Shown here piece by piece: positions 9,515 through 19,387 of a stretch of DNA of 64,000 nucleotides. The position numbers and the translations under genes are program-made. The notes below the pieces were generated by a model that did no database searches, was not told the DNA's origin, and worked only from the letters and a program-made list of their open reading frames with translations. Within the stretch, counting starts at the first letter, position 1; every line of letters starts with the position of its first letter. This stretch comes from Bryobacterales bacterium (GTDB lineage: Bacteria; Acidobacteriota; Terriglobia; Bryobacterales; Bryobacteraceae), in the NCBI GenBank assembly GCA_016789745.1, contig JAEUQF010000230.1, positions 36,586-100,585 of the forward strand. The letters are read 5' to 3'.

Positions 9515-12277
9515 TCAGTTTCCGAGTTTTTTTCGCAGACGCGCTTTCGGCAGATCTGGAAATACGCTTGGCGCGGCCGCCAGCCGGCTCCACCGTTCCC
9601 AAATCCTCACAGCCGTTCGCCAGTGTCCCACTGCCCCGCCGCGATCCCCACGCGCCGCCGCTAGGTCACCCTCCGCTTCTTCCACATCGGCGAAGTCCCT
9701 GAGAAAATACAGATCCTCTGGCAGCCGCTTGACGAGTGCATCCGCCATCTGCCAGGCTTCGCCAAGATGCCGGTTGGCCTGCTCCCATTGCCGCGTCCCG
9801 GTATGGGCCATTCCCAGCACCCAGTGCGCATGCAGCGCCACCTCGAAGCTTGCCAGGTCGTTGCCATAGCGCGCCAGCGCTTCCTTCGCCGGCACGGGCT
9901 CCTGGGTGTACTGGGCGACGGCGTTGGCTGCTTCGCCCGCTGCCAGGTACGCCCACGCCAAGCTGGTTCGGGCGCTGCCATGAATCTGCGCATGCCGCAG
10001 ATTGCCCGGATCCATGTCATGCAGTTGCCGAGACAACGCGACAGCTTCGCGCGCTGTTGTGATCGCTGCCCGCGGGTCCACGCGCAGGCGGACGCAGGCC
10101 ATCCGCTGCAACGCCAGAGCCAGATTCTCCCTCGCATGCACGTTCTTGGGATCTGCCGCAGCCGCATCGGCTTCCATCTTGCGGGCCCGTTCCAGCGCGG
10201 CGAGCGCCTTGGCGGGCTCGTTCAAATGAAACGACTGTGGATCTCCCAGCACGCCACCCATCTGAATCAAGAGCGCACTCAGCACTGGCCGGAGGGCCGG
10301 GTTCCGCCCGTTCTGATCGAGAAGCGGCTCCAGAAGAGCCAACCCCTTTTCGAGCATCGCCAGTCCGCCGCGTGGATCGCCGAGGCTATGCAGGGCCCTA
10401 TGGATGCGTGCGCAAGTCGTCGCCAACTGGCGCCTGTCGTCGATTCCACCTCCGGCCCGCAGCAAGGCCTCCCCACGCGCCAGAGCCTCGCGATAAATGG
10501 CCACCGCTGCCTTTGGATCGCTACCCACCATCCGGTCCGCCTGGCGTCTCAGCAATACAAGATGGTGTTGCTCGTCACCGGGTTCCACCTTCGTTTGCCT
10601 GTTCAACAAACGCTGGGAGTACTGCACCGCCTGTTGCAAGCTCGCCGCGCTGGACGTTTGATCCCTCGCCACATTCCCTTCAATTTCGGCGCGCTCCCCA
10701 AGGCTCCTGGCCAACAGCCGTAATGCGGCCGCATCCCCAGGGTTGACGTCTAGTGGCTGTTGCGCCAGTTGAACAGCTTTGCCGTAGCTCACCAGTGCTT
10801 CCTTCCACTGCCCCAGGCTGGCCACGCCAAGCTGTCCTTGCACCGATCCCAGCCGCGCGTATGCCGTTGCCAGTTCCAACTGCAATCTGGCATCCCCGCC
10901 GGACTCGCGGGCGAGCGAATCCAGGTATTGCATGGCCGTCGACAGGACGTACTGACGGGCCTCGGTTGCGCCCTGCAAGTTCTGGATGCGGTCGTGGAAG
11001 TCGAACAGAAAGGTGTTCGCCAGTTGCCGCACCTGCTGGAAACGCCGTTCGGCCCGTCGCGCCTGCACAAGCGACATCACCGTACCGCCCGCTACGCTGA
11101 GCCCGATGGCGAGCCCGGCGGCAATGGCGATACGGTTCCGCTTCACGTACTTCGACAGCCGGTAGCCCCGTGTAGCCGGCTGCGCCGATACCGGCTCTCC
11201 GGCAAGGTAGCGCCGCAGGTCGTCACTGAGCGCGCTGACGGAGGCATAGCGGCGCTCCGGCTCCTTCTCGATCGCTTTGGCGATCATGCAGTCCAGGTCG
11301 CCTTTCAGCAGCGATGCCGTGGGCTCTTCGGCCACTTCGCTGGGCGGACGCGCATCCGTCTCGCAAACCGAGCGGTCCAGTGCCAGCGGCGACGAGGTGT
11401 CGGCTACCTGTGCGGGCTTGCCGCTCAGCATTTCATACAGAATCAGCCCAAGTGCGTAGACGTCGCTCCGTGTGGTGATGGTCTGCCCGCGCAGCTGCTC
11501 CGGGCTCGCATAGTCTGGCGTCCACAGGGCGATGCCTGTTGTCTGCGACCCTGTTGCGGCGGAGTCCATGAGCTTGGCGATGCCGAAGTCGAGCACCTTG
11601 GGCCGTCCGTCGGCGGTCACCAGAATGTTTCCCGGCTTCAGATCGCGATGCACGATCAGCCGCCCGTGCGCGTACTCGATTGCCTCGCAGATCTCGCGAA
11701 ACAGCTTCACGCGGCCGGCGACAGTCAGGTTGCGCTCCCGGGAGTACTGGGTAACGGGCAGGCCTTCCACGAACTCCATGGCGAAGTACGGCAGGCCCTG
11801 CTCGGTGCCGCCGTCTAGGAACCGCGCGATCCGTGGATGTTCCAGTTCGGCCAGGATCTGCCGCTCCTGCAGGAATCGTTCGCGTAACGCGTCACGATGG
11901 CGGAGTGCTCCGGCCACTTTCAGCGCCACGCGCTTGCTGTACTCGGCGTCGTCGCGGATGGCTTCGAAGACGATGCCCATGCCGCCCCGCCCGACCTCCC
12001 GCAGCACACGATATGGGCCGAAGCGGCGCCCCGTCCAATTGGCTTCCGGCACGGCTTGCGCGGCCGCCTCGATTGCGGCGGAGATTCGCTCCTCGGCGCC
12101 GTCGGCATGCTGCAGCAGGTCCAGCAGTTGTTGGCGCAGTGCGGGGTTATCGGCCGTTTCCCGGATTACCAAATCGGTTCTGGTCTGGCCGCTAAGTTCC
12201 ACCGCCGCGGTGAAGATCTCTTCCAGTCGCCGCCAGTTGTCGTTTGCGGCCGTACCGGGTCCCGTTGTCTGATCCAT
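9515..12277 (-). CDS. serine/threonine protein kinase with TM and TPR-like C-terminus
   Basis: 920 aa. The Hanks-type kinase domain (about residues 75-345) shows the Gly loop LREVGRGGMGIVFEA, VALK, catalytic HRDLKPGN (D212), DFGIAK (D230) and TPDYASPEQ. A single TM segment near residue 385-405 (IAAGLAIGLSVAGGTV) is followed by about 500 helical residues with TPR-like repeats, placing the repeats outside the cytoplasm. The first 70 residues resemble the helical N-terminus that often precedes such kinases in Acidobacteria. The gene starts 10 bases after the ECF sigma gene, and this pairing of a TIGR02999-type sigma factor with a kinase-TPR protein recurs in the phylum. I infer that the kinase signals to the sigma factor. 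Confidence 0.9.
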   Translation of the reverse strand: MDQTTGPGTAANDNWRRLEEIFTAAVELSGQTRTDLVIRETADNPALRQQLLDLLQHADGAEERISAAIEAAAQAVPEANWTGRRFGPYRVLREVGRGGMGIVFEAIRDDAEYSKRVALKVAGALRHRDALRERFLQERQILAELEHPRIARFLDGGTEQGLPYFAMEFVEGLPVTQYSRERNLTVAGRVKLFREICEAIEYAHGRLIVHRDLKPGNILVTADGRPKVLDFGIAKLMDSAATGSQTTGIALWTPDYASPEQLRGQTITTRSDVYALGLILYEMLSGKPAQVADTSSPLALDRSVCETDARPPSEVAEEPTASLLKGDLDCMIAKAIEKEPERRYASVSALSDDLRRYLAGEPVSAQPATRGYRLSKYVKRNRIAIAAGLAIGLSVAGGTVMSLVQARRAERRFQQVRQLANTFLFDFHDRIQNLQGATEARQYVLSTAMQYLDSLARESGGDARLQLELATAYARLGSVQGQLGVASLGQWKEALVSYGKAVQLAQQPLDVNPGDAAALRLLARSLGERAEIEGNVARDQTSSAASLQQAVQYSQRLLNRQTKVEPGDEQHHLVLLRRQADRMVGSDPKAAVAIYREALARGEALLRAGGGIDDRRQLATTCARIHRALHSLGDPRGGLAMLEKGLALLEPLLDQNGRNPALRPVLSALLIQMGGVLGDPQSFHLNEPAKALAALERARKMEADAAAADPKNVHARENLALALQRMACVRLRVDPRAAITTAREAVALSRQLHDMDPGNLRHAQIHGSARTSLAWAYLAAGEAANAVAQYTQEPVPAKEALARYGNDLASFEVALHAHWVLGMAHTGTRQWEQANRHLGEAWQMADALVKRLPEDLYFLRDFADVEEAEGDLAAARGDRGGAVGHWRTAVRIWERWSRLAAAPSVFPDLPKARLRKKLGN

Positions 12278-12287
12278 GATGTCGCTC

Positions 12288-12899
12288 TTAACGAGCGGAT
12301 TCGGGGTCCGTCTTTTTCATGGTAGGCGCAGGTTCCGACATGATTTGACTCAGCAGTGCCTCGCCCAGCTTTTGGTCGCGGCTCACGGTGGCGATCGAGA
12401 TGTCCAGCAGCGCCGCCACATCCTCCAGGCTCAGCCCGCCAAAGTAGCGCAGTTCCAGCACGCGGGCATGTCTGGGATGCCGAGCCGCCAATTGGTTCAG
12501 GGCTTCATCCAGAATCAGGAAGGTCTCCGGGCTTGACGCGGAGGCTCCTGCTGGTCCCCACTCAGCGAATGCCAACTCCGGGGCACCGCCGCCGCGTTTG
12601 GCGGATCGCGCCGCCCGCGCATGATCCACCAGGATCTGCCGCATCATCTGGGCAGCCAGTGCAAAAAAGCGCCGGCGGTTGTCGAACTCCAAGCCATCCT
12701 CCTGGACCAACCGGATCCAGGCTTCATTCACTAACGCCGTGGGCTGTAGTGTGTGTCCGCCACGCTCGCGGCGCAGATAGGCGTCGGCAATCGTGCGCAA
12801 TTCGCGGTGTACCTGGCCGGCAAGGGACGATAGCGCGGATTCATCTCCTCTCGTCCACTGCTTTAGTAAGAACGTAACGTCCCCACCAGGATCCACCAT
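12288..12899 (-). CDS. ECF RNA polymerase sigma factor (TIGR02999-like)
   Basis: 203 aa from ATG 12899; a TTG nine bases earlier is an alternative start. Region 2 contains FFALAAQMMRQILVDHAR and region 4 the helix-turn-helix RYFGGLSLEDVAALLDISIATVSRD. The N-terminal stretch DVTFLLKQWTRGDESAL and LQPTALVNEAWIRL are typical of the Sig-70_X6 (TIGR02999) family, which is usually paired with serine/threonine kinases and TPR proteins. The kinase gene follows after 10 bases. There is no anti-sigma factor gene nearby, so phosphorylation by the neighbouring kinase is a plausible control, inferred from gene order. Confidence 0.9.
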   Translation of the reverse strand: MVDPGGDVTFLLKQWTRGDESALSSLAGQVHRELRTIADAYLRRERGGHTLQPTALVNEAWIRLVQEDGLEFDNRRRFFALAAQMMRQILVDHARAARSAKRGGGAPELAFAEWGPAGASASSPETFLILDEALNQLAARHPRHARVLELRYFGGLSLEDVAALLDISIATVSRDQKLGEALLSQIMSEPAPTMKKTDPESAR

Positions 12900-12936
12900 G
12901 GTATACAAGCATATCTCGTTAGCTGCTTATGCCGTG

Positions 12937-13497
12937 TTAAGGGGCTTGCCTCCGGCTGGCATGCCGCCTCGACGACATTGCCAGCGCAACGCCGCATAGG
13001 AGCCAGGTGGATGGCTCCGGAACTGGTTCCACGTCCACCTGCGCCGCCGCCGTTACGAACAACGGGTCATCGAGCGGAAATACCTGGGACCCGCCATTGT
13101 TTGGATCGCCATCGTAGAGGTCGTAGTAGATGTAGAGGTTGCCGAACTCCTGCGCGAAGTCCGGCGCATCGGGGCGGATCAGGTAGCTGGCCAGGCCCGT
13201 ACCGGGGCCGAAGGCCTGCGTGAAATCGCCGCCCGGCGCGATGGCAAGGGAGTTGGCAAGGAAGTAGCCGCTGGCAATGTCGGTAACGGCCGGCGCATCA
13301 CCCCCGAGCCCGCCCGGGAAATCGGGGAAGTCCGACTGCACGCTGGTGATCACCATGTGATACAGGGGATCGCCCTGCATCGTGTAGCCCCAGCCAACGG
13401 TTTGGCCGGCCGGACCGGATAGCGCTGCCGGCGACAGCGCGATGGACGCCGCGGGCAGAGTCGCGGCTAGCACGAGGAAGAGAGAGAGGAAACGCAT
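12937..13497 (-). CDS. PEP-CTERM exosortase-substrate protein
   Basis: 186 aa from ATG 13497, chosen because it begins a signal peptide (MRFLSLFLVLAATLPAAS) with a GGAG site ten bases upstream. The C-terminus carries VPEPSTWLL, a short hydrophobic stretch and an Arg-rich tail (SSRRHASRR), the PEP-CTERM sorting signal recognised by exosortase. The mature region is acidic, rich in Gly, Asp and Pro, and has no catalytic motif. Such proteins are processed and anchored at or exported to the cell surface. No exosortase gene lies in this window. It sits 20 bases downstream of the large repeat protein on the same strand, so the two may be co-expressed surface proteins. Confidence 0.82.
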   Translation of the reverse strand: MRFLSLFLVLAATLPAASIALSPAALSGPAGQTVGWGYTMQGDPLYHMVITSVQSDFPDFPGGLGGDAPAVTDIASGYFLANSLAIAPGGDFTQAFGPGTGLASYLIRPDAPDFAQEFGNLYIYYDLYDGDPNNGGSQVFPLDDPLFVTAAAQVDVEPVPEPSTWLLCGVALAMSSRRHASRRQAP

Positions 13498-13517
13498 AGT
13501 CAATCGCTCCAAGAGAA

Positions 13518-16500
13518 CTAAGGTGCCTGATTGGCGATGGCGAGCCAGTTCGACTGGTAGGTGCCTGCGGTGAAGCGCACGCTTAAGGTAAAGCGCGACG
13601 TCGTGAAACACCCCGACGTATTCAGGCTCACCCCGAACGTCGTATTCGTGCCGGCCGCGATGTTGCCCAGCGTGTACAGCGGCGGGTTCACCAGGCTAAC
13701 GGCGGGCGAGCACGCCGGGCCCCCCACTTGCGCGATCGACACCTCTGCTTGCGTGCCCGCAGCCATGGCGGTGCCAGTGTTGTTGGCGCGGACGGTCCAG
13801 GTGCGGTGGGTGCTGATCTGCGTGCCGCTCTTGCCGATCACCTGCACGGTAAATTGCGGACTGACAGCCGTGAAGTTCGCGGTGATGACGTTGCTGGAGC
13901 CCACGGTGTACGACGTCGGGATGCTTGTCCCGCTCGCCGCGCCAGAGAACGATTGGAAGGCAAAGCCGGCATTGGCTGTAGGTGTCAGGGACAGCAGTTG
14001 ATTCTCGACATACCAGCCTGATCCTGGTGACACCGTGCCGGCACCCGGAGGCGAGACGTTCATCGTTACCAGATACTCTCCGTTATAACGGGCGTGATAC
14101 GAAGTCGGCGTGTTCGGAGCCGTGATAGCTTGCACCCGCGCACCGCCGTGGTCCCAGTGCGAGAACCGGTGCCGGTAGGTTGGCGTACCGCTATAGGTGA
14201 CGATGTCGGGCGCCTCTACCGTATGGGTCTCCAAGGGTTGCCAACTGAAGCTTGCCGGCGTTGTATAGCTCAACCCATCCACCAGCACCGTGCGTCCTAA
14301 CGGCGTCGAGGTAAACGTGATCGTGATGCCCGGCGGCGCCACCGCCAGCGGCATCATCCAAGGTTCAATCCCGTTCGTGATATCGTCGGCGGCGAAGTAG
14401 AGGGTATTGCCGATCTTCGTCACCGACGACAAATGCGAGTTGTTGCCGTAGTCACCCGGGCCGATGTCGGAGAGGCGGGTTGTCCCGCCTTGCGTGCCAT
14501 CGCTCTTCCATAACTCGCGTCCGTAGACGGGTGTTGCCGCCACAAAGTAGATGTCGGTGCCCGCGCTCTGGAGATCGCTGATCTGGCTCGCGCCAATGGA
14601 CGCCACCGATACGGTTCCCGCCACGGTACCGTCGGTCTTCCACAGTTCGTGAACCTGCGGATTGACATTGCCGCTGACTCTGGCGTTGAAGTAGACAGTT
14701 GGCCCCGCCGCGGCCATCGCGCTTGGCGCCGCGCTGGCATTGCCGGCTGCAATATCCTTCAACAGGAACGTCCCGGCGGCGGTGCCGTCGCTACGCCAGA
14801 GTTCACCGCCTTCCGCGGCGGTGAGAGCACGGAAGTACAACAGCCCTCCGCTGGTGAAGATCTTTTGGCTGACGAAGTCGGCAGGCTGGATATCGCTACC
14901 CGCGGCACCAGGGTTGATGTCCTTTACCAGCACCGTACCGGCGGCGGTGCCGTCGCTCTTCCACAGTTCTTCGCCGCTGACGGCATCGGTGGCGACGAAA
15001 TACAGGCTGCCGTTGAACGTAGTCAGATGGCGCGGATTGCCGCCCGGCTGATTCGAATTGATGTCCAGCAGTCTGGTTGTGCCCGCCGCCGTCCCATCGC
15101 TCTTCCAAAGCTCGAAGTCCTGAAACGCGGAAGCTGCTCGGAAGTAGAGGGCGTTGTTGAAGACAGTGAGGAACGAGACCTCGCTTGTATCCAATCCCGG
15201 GTAGATATCGGCCACCAGGCTGGTTCCGGCTGCGGTCCCATCGCTGACCATCAACTCGCGGCCCGTTCCCGGCGATTCTCCCTGGAAGTATAGCTTGTTG
15301 TTCCATACCGCCAACCACCCGTTGCTGGTGCCGAAGCCCGTGTAAACCTGCGTGATGGCCACGGTGCCCAACGCGGTGCCGTCAGAGCGATACAAATGGG
15401 TATTGCCGGTGCTGTTCACCGCCAGGAAATGAAGCGTTCCATTGAAGTCCACCATGTTGCGGATCTGGCTTCCGGCGGTTCCCGGGCGGATATCCGCCAC
15501 CAGGGAGGTGCCTGCCGGGGTGCCGTCGGTCTTCCAGAGTTCTTCGCCGTTGACGCTGTCTGTCGCCGCGAAGTAGGTCATCGCGCCCACCTTCGTGAAC
15601 GCCCGTGGAAAGCTGTTGCCGCTGGCGTGGAAGATGTTCTTCACCAGCACGGTTCCCGCCGCGCTGCCGTCGCTTTTCCAGAGTTCAGCTCCTACGACGC
15701 CGTCATTGGCCTGGAAGAAGAGCGCTCCGTTGATATTCGCCAGGTTGGCCGGCGTGCTGCTCAACGGGCCCGGGCGGATGTCCTTCACCTCGAACGTTCC
15801 GCCGGCGGTGCCGTCCGTCCGCCACAGTTCACCCCCGGCCATCGTGAAGAACAGCGCGCTGTTGGTGGCTGCGACAAAGATGGCCGACGGGTTCAGCCCC
15901 GCACTGCCCACCACCGTCTCTTTCACCAGCATGGTTCCGGCCGCCGAGCCATCGGTCTTCCACATCTCACAGCCTTCGGCCGCCGTGCAGGCGACGAAGA
16001 ACAATTGGTTGTTGAAGGCTGTATGTTGGAACGTCGCCGTGTTCCCCGTGCCCGGTGTGATGTCCTTGGTGATGCCCGTACCGGCGGTGGTTCCGTCACT
16101 GGACCAGAGTTCGATGCCATTTGCATCGTCGCGGCCCCAGAAGTAGATCCGCGGCCCCGCCACCATCGTGAAGGGACCGAAAAGCGGCTGACCGGAAGTC
16201 GAGGAGAATGACTTGACGAGGGTGGTGCCGGCGGGGGTCCCGTCTGACTGGTACAACGCACCCGTGGTCGCCGGTGTACCGTAGATGGTGAAGTAGAGCG
16301 CCCCGCCCAGATTGACCAGATTGCCCAACATGGGTCCCGCGCCCAGCGTGCTCAGATTCATCGCCAGGTACGTGCCCGCTGTTGTGCCGTCGCTGCGGAA
16401 TAGCAACGTCGAACTGGTGAAATAGAGCGTGCTGCCCACCACCGCGATCTTCTCCGGCGGCATCCCGCTGATGGGGCTCAGGTCCTTTACCAGATACGTA

Positions 16501-16985
16501 CCCGCCAAAGTGCCGTCGCTGCGCCAGAGTTCCACGCCGTTGACGCCGTCGTCCGCCCAGAACAGCAGGATGCCGTTGAAACTGGTCAGGTTCCGGGGCG
16601 AAGAGCTGAATGGTCCGGGGTAGATGTCTTTCACCAGAACCGTGCCCGCGGGTGTTCCGTCGCTTTTCCACAACTCCGCGCCTTCCCCAGGCGCCGTGGT
16701 GCTGAAGAACAGTGTCCCGTTCACATTGGTCAGATTGCTGACGCCGGAGTGCGCTGGTCCGGGAAGAATGTCCTTCACCAGGGTCGTTCCCGCCGCGGTG
16801 CCATCGCTTTTCCAAAGTTCGATACCCGCAAAGCCGTCATTGGCGGTGAAGAACGCCTGTGAGCCGATGGCGGTGAGCAGCGCGGGCGCGCTATCCCGGT
16901 TGCCGGTTTCGATGTCTTTCAACAGCGTGGGCGTTTGTCCGGCGACCGGATACGCCAGCACGAGGGACAGAAGCAACTTGTACAT
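13518..16985 (-). CDS. secreted ELWxSDGT-repeat protein
   Basis: 1155 aa with a signal peptide (MYKLLLSLVLAYPVAGQ). Residues about 20-870 are made of a roughly 45-50 residue unit with the consensus ELWKSDGTAAGTxLVKDI and, between copies, a strand resembling LYFxAxD. I count 17 copies. The rest (about 870-1155) holds Gly/Ser-rich beta domains resembling divergent InlB B-repeats (VTMNVSPPGAGTVSPG) and a terminal domain with cysteines. Repeats of this kind occur in secreted bacterial and hyalin-related proteins and are thought to form a beta-propeller or solenoid; the ligand is unknown. AGGA sits a few bases before ATG 16985. The PEP-CTERM gene follows. Confidence 0.82.
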   Translation of the reverse strand: MYKLLLSLVLAYPVAGQTPTLLKDIETGNRDSAPALLTAIGSQAFFTANDGFAGIELWKSDGTAAGTTLVKDILPGPAHSGVSNLTNVNGTLFFSTTAPGEGAELWKSDGTPAGTVLVKDIYPGPFSSSPRNLTSFNGILLFWADDGVNGVELWRSDGTLAGTYLVKDLSPISGMPPEKIAVVGSTLYFTSSTLLFRSDGTTAGTYLAMNLSTLGAGPMLGNLVNLGGALYFTIYGTPATTGALYQSDGTPAGTTLVKSFSSTSGQPLFGPFTMVAGPRIYFWGRDDANGIELWSSDGTTAGTGITKDITPGTGNTATFQHTAFNNQLFFVACTAAEGCEMWKTDGSAAGTMLVKETVVGSAGLNPSAIFVAATNSALFFTMAGGELWRTDGTAGGTFEVKDIRPGPLSSTPANLANINGALFFQANDGVVGAELWKSDGSAAGTVLVKNIFHASGNSFPRAFTKVGAMTYFAATDSVNGEELWKTDGTPAGTSLVADIRPGTAGSQIRNMVDFNGTLHFLAVNSTGNTHLYRSDGTALGTVAITQVYTGFGTSNGWLAVWNNKLYFQGESPGTGRELMVSDGTAAGTSLVADIYPGLDTSEVSFLTVFNNALYFRAASAFQDFELWKSDGTAAGTTRLLDINSNQPGGNPRHLTTFNGSLYFVATDAVSGEELWKSDGTAAGTVLVKDINPGAAGSDIQPADFVSQKIFTSGGLLYFRALTAAEGGELWRSDGTAAGTFLLKDIAAGNASAAPSAMAAAGPTVYFNARVSGNVNPQVHELWKTDGTVAGTVSVASIGASQISDLQSAGTDIYFVAATPVYGRELWKSDGTQGGTTRLSDIGPGDYGNNSHLSSVTKIGNTLYFAADDITNGIEPWMMPLAVAPPGITITFTSTPLGRTVLVDGLSYTTPASFSWQPLETHTVEAPDIVTYSGTPTYRHRFSHWDHGGARVQAITAPNTPTSYHARYNGEYLVTMNVSPPGAGTVSPGSGWYVENQLLSLTPTANAGFAFQSFSGAASGTSIPTSYTVGSSNVITANFTAVSPQFTVQVIGKSGTQISTHRTWTVRANNTGTAMAAGTQAEVSIAQVGGPACSPAVSLVNPPLYTLGNIAAGTNTTFGVSLNTSGCFTTSRFTLSVRFTAGTYQSNWLAIANQAP
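14480..16830 (-). repeat. coding tandem repeats, 17 ELWxSDGT units
   Basis: Imperfect in-frame repeats of roughly 140-150 bases inside the preceding gene. Each encodes E-L-W-K/R-S/T-D-G-T/S-x-A/G-G-T. Most copies are diverged at the DNA level; the GGCGGTGCCGTCGCT type segment on the plus strand is the most constant part. The repeat is protein-coding and not a mobile or CRISPR array. Confidence 0.8.
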
Positions 16986-17060
16986 AGGAATCCTATCTAC
17001 AAGTGCGGTTTTGCTGCCTCGCAGGGGCCAACGATTCTTCGAATTGCCGGAGGCCTGGCG

Positions 17061-17912
17061 CTAATAGAGGACGGTTCGCTGGCCTTGCATCACCCGCGCC
17101 GTGATGTGCCCGACGCCTTCGATGCGTCCGCCCACCACATCGCCAGGCTTGATGCGCGCGCCTTTCGGACAGCCTGTTGAAATCAGGTCGCCGGGATACA
17201 GGGTGAAGAAGTCGCTGTGAAACCGCACCAGTTCGTACGGCCGCGTGCGCATGTGATTCACGAAGTCCCGCGAACAGATGCCGCCGTTGTGCTCCGTGAT
17301 CACTTCAAGGCTGTCCACATCCGCGATCTCATCGGCCGTCACGATTACCGGTCCAAAGCTGAAGAACGTGTCGATGCTCTTGGATCGGGTCAGGTAGCGC
17401 GGGTTTTTGCGCAGCACGTCCAGCGCGGTCAGATCCAACGTTACCGTGTAGCCGTAGATGACATCCTTCACGTGCTCGGCAGGCACGAACCGGCATTTGC
17501 GGCCAATCACCACGCCCAGTTCGCCTTCGGCATCCACGTCATCCGATACCTCGTGCGGCGGCAGCACAATATCGCCGCCTGGGGGGAACAGGCAGGAGGC
17601 GGGCTTCATGAAACTGCCGGGCTCCTCCGGTTGCACGGCGTTGATGTCTTCGGCGTGGGAAAGGTAGTTCAGGCCGATACACCAGATCTTCGGCGGCACG
17701 TCATAGGGCAACGCTGGGGTGATATCACCCACCGGGATCCCGGCGACGCCATCGACGGGGAGGCTTTTCACCTCCGCCTGGATGAGCGCCAGAACATCGT
17801 CAGGGTAGGTGGTGTCCCGCTTTGCGTTGATGGCGCCCACCGGGACTACCTCGTCCGCGCGTAGCACACCGGCGTGCCGCGTCCCGTTATGCCAGAAGCT
17901 GATCAGTTTCAT
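17061..17912 (-). CDS. fumarylacetoacetate hydrolase (FAH) family protein
   Basis: 283 aa. The FAH fold is marked by [13 protein letters not shown], the metal-binding [11 protein letters not shown] (two Glu) and [11 protein letters not shown], and by a late [16 protein letters not shown]. Family members hydrolyse C-C bonds, decarboxylate or isomerise beta-keto acids in aromatic and sugar-acid catabolism, using Mg2+ or Mn2+. The N-terminal 70 residues form the usual small FAH accessory domain. Substrate cannot be told. AAGGA precedes the start by seven bases. The PQQ-propeller gene is divergent, 70 bases away. Confidence 0.88.
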   Translation of the reverse strand: MKLISFWHNGTRHAGVLRADEVVPVGAINAKRDTTYPDDVLALIQAEVKSLPVDGVAGIPVGDITPALPYDVPPKIWCIGLNYLSHAEDINAVQPEEPGSFMKPASCLFPPGGDIVLPPHEVSDDVDAEGELGVVIGRKCRFVPAEHVKDVIYGYTVTLDLTALDVLRKNPRYLTRSKSIDTFFSFGPVIVTADEIADVDSLEVITEHNGGICSRDFVNHMRTRPYELVRFHSDFFTLYPGDLISTGCPKGARIKPGDVVGGRIEGVGHITARVMQGQRTVLY

Positions 17913-17982
17913 GAGAGATCCTTACTGGAATACCACACCCCTGCTGCTCCGCGCCCGCCAAGGCTGGGATACCATAACTGCT

Positions 17983-19233
17983 ATGCGCTTCGTCCTTCTG
18001 TTTCTGTGCCTTTCCCTGATGGCTGTGGCGGAGAACTGGCCGCAGTGGCGCGGTCCCTCGCTGGACGGCTCCAGCACCGAGAAGAACCTGCCTGTAACGT
18101 GGTCCAAGACCGAGAACATCACCTGGCAGATTCCAATGCCCAGCCGCAGCGGGTCCACCCCTATCATCTGGGGTGAGCGCATTTTCCTGAACGTTGCCGA
18201 TGGGGACAACCTGGAACTGTGGTCGCTCAATCGGGAGAACGGGTCCATCCTCTGGAAGAAGCCGGTTAGCGGGGGTAACTATAAGATTAATAAGCAGAAC
18301 ATGTCGTCGCCTTCGCCGGTGACCGATGGCACCACCATTTGGGTCCTGTCCGGTACCGGAATTCTGAAGGCCTTCGACTTCCAGGGCAAGGAACTCTGGT
18401 CACGGGATATCCAGAAGGACTATGGCAAGTTTGGGTTGAACTGGGGCTACGGATCGAGTGCGCTGCTTCATGGCGGCTCTCTTTACGTCCCCGTGCTGCA
18501 CGGGATGAAGACCGACGATCCGTCCTATGTTCTGCGCATCGACGGCAAGACGGGCAAAACGCTTGCCCGCCAGGAGCGTCCCACCAAGGCCCAGGTGGAA
18601 TCGCCGGACTCCTACATCACGCCCACGCTGGCCAAGGCCGGCAACCGCATGGAACTCATCCTGAGCGGCGGCGATATCGTTACCGGGCACGACGTGAACA
18701 CACTGGCCGAACTCTGGCGCGCCGACGTCCTGAACCCCACCAACTACGCGATGAACCGCATCATCGCCTCGCCCTTATATAAGGACGGCATCATCTACGC
18801 CAGTTCCCGGGTGAAGCCTTTCGTTGCGCTCAAGCCCGGTGGTAAGGGGGACGTTTCACAGTCCGCCAAATTGTGGGAGTACCAGAACGGGCCGGACGTG
18901 CCCACCCCGGTCAGTGACGGCCAGCTTGTCTATATCGCGAACGATCGCGGCATCCTCTTCTGTATCGACGCAAAGACGGGGCAGGAAGTGTGGGGCTCGC
19001 AGCGGATTGCTCCGGCCATCTACAGTTCGTCGCCGGTATTGGCGGACGGCAAGGTGTATATCACCAATGAAGAGGGCACGACAACGGTGATCCGGGCGGG
19101 GCGGCAGTTTGAGAAGCTGGCCGAGAATCGCTTGGAGGAGTACACGCTAAGTTCGCCTGCCATCTCGGAAGGGCAGATATTCATGCGTACCGAAAAAGCG
19201 CTTTACTGTATTGGAAAACGGGTGCGAAAGTAG
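17983..19233 (+). CDS. secreted PQQ-like beta-propeller protein
   Basis: 416 aa from ATG 17983, chosen because it opens a signal peptide ([16 protein letters not shown]) directly followed by the [13 protein letters not shown] motif seen at the start of this family. The rest is a series of PQQ-type blades (for example [45 protein letters not shown]). No heme site or PQQ-contact set is obvious, so it is more likely a structural or binding propeller than a quinoprotein dehydrogenase. Such proteins are abundant in Acidobacteria and Planctomycetes. It is followed by a pair of hairpins. Confidence 0.82.
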   Translation: MRFVLLFLCLSLMAVAENWPQWRGPSLDGSSTEKNLPVTWSKTENITWQIPMPSRSGSTPIIWGERIFLNVADGDNLELWSLNRENGSILWKKPVSGGNYKINKQNMSSPSPVTDGTTIWVLSGTGILKAFDFQGKELWSRDIQKDYGKFGLNWGYGSSALLHGGSLYVPVLHGMKTDDPSYVLRIDGKTGKTLARQERPTKAQVESPDSYITPTLAKAGNRMELILSGGDIVTGHDVNTLAELWRADVLNPTNYAMNRIIASPLYKDGIIYASSRVKPFVALKPGGKGDVSQSAKLWEYQNGPDVPTPVSDGQLVYIANDRGILFCIDAKTGQEVWGSQRIAPAIYSSSPVLADGKVYITNEEGTTTVIRAGRQFEKLAENRLEEYTLSSPAISEGQIFMRTEKALYCIGKRVRK

Positions 19234-19234
19234 G

Positions 19235-19284
19235 CTGGGTGTCGTTTCACCCAGTGAGGGGTGATACTGGGGCAAAGGCCCCAG
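19235..19284 (+). terminator. tandem hairpins after the PQQ-propeller gene
   Basis: Two perfect 7-bp stems lie directly after the stop codon: CTGGGTG/CACCCAG at 19235-19241 and 19248-19254 with a 6-base loop, then CTGGGGC/GCCCCAG at 19267-19273 and 19278-19284 with a 4-base loop. Neither is followed by a run of T, so efficient intrinsic termination is uncertain; they could also stabilise the 3' end of the transcript. Confidence 0.5.
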
Positions 19285-19387
19285 GTGGTTGGGAGCGGAT
19301 CCAGGTTTTCGTTCCTAACTGATAGATCCACCGTAGGTTAAGCTTTGGCCACAGGCGTGCATTCAGCCACGATGAAAGGATGCCGCC

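Noticed and set aside
10760..11818. 352-residue plus-strand frame opposite the kinase
   Set aside because: Antisense of kinase catalytic codons that carry HRDLK and DFG; not a gene.
14480..16830. Repeated units that look like a CRISPR or mobile repeat array
   Set aside because: The units are 140-150 bases, imperfect and in frame with the coding sequence; they are protein repeats.
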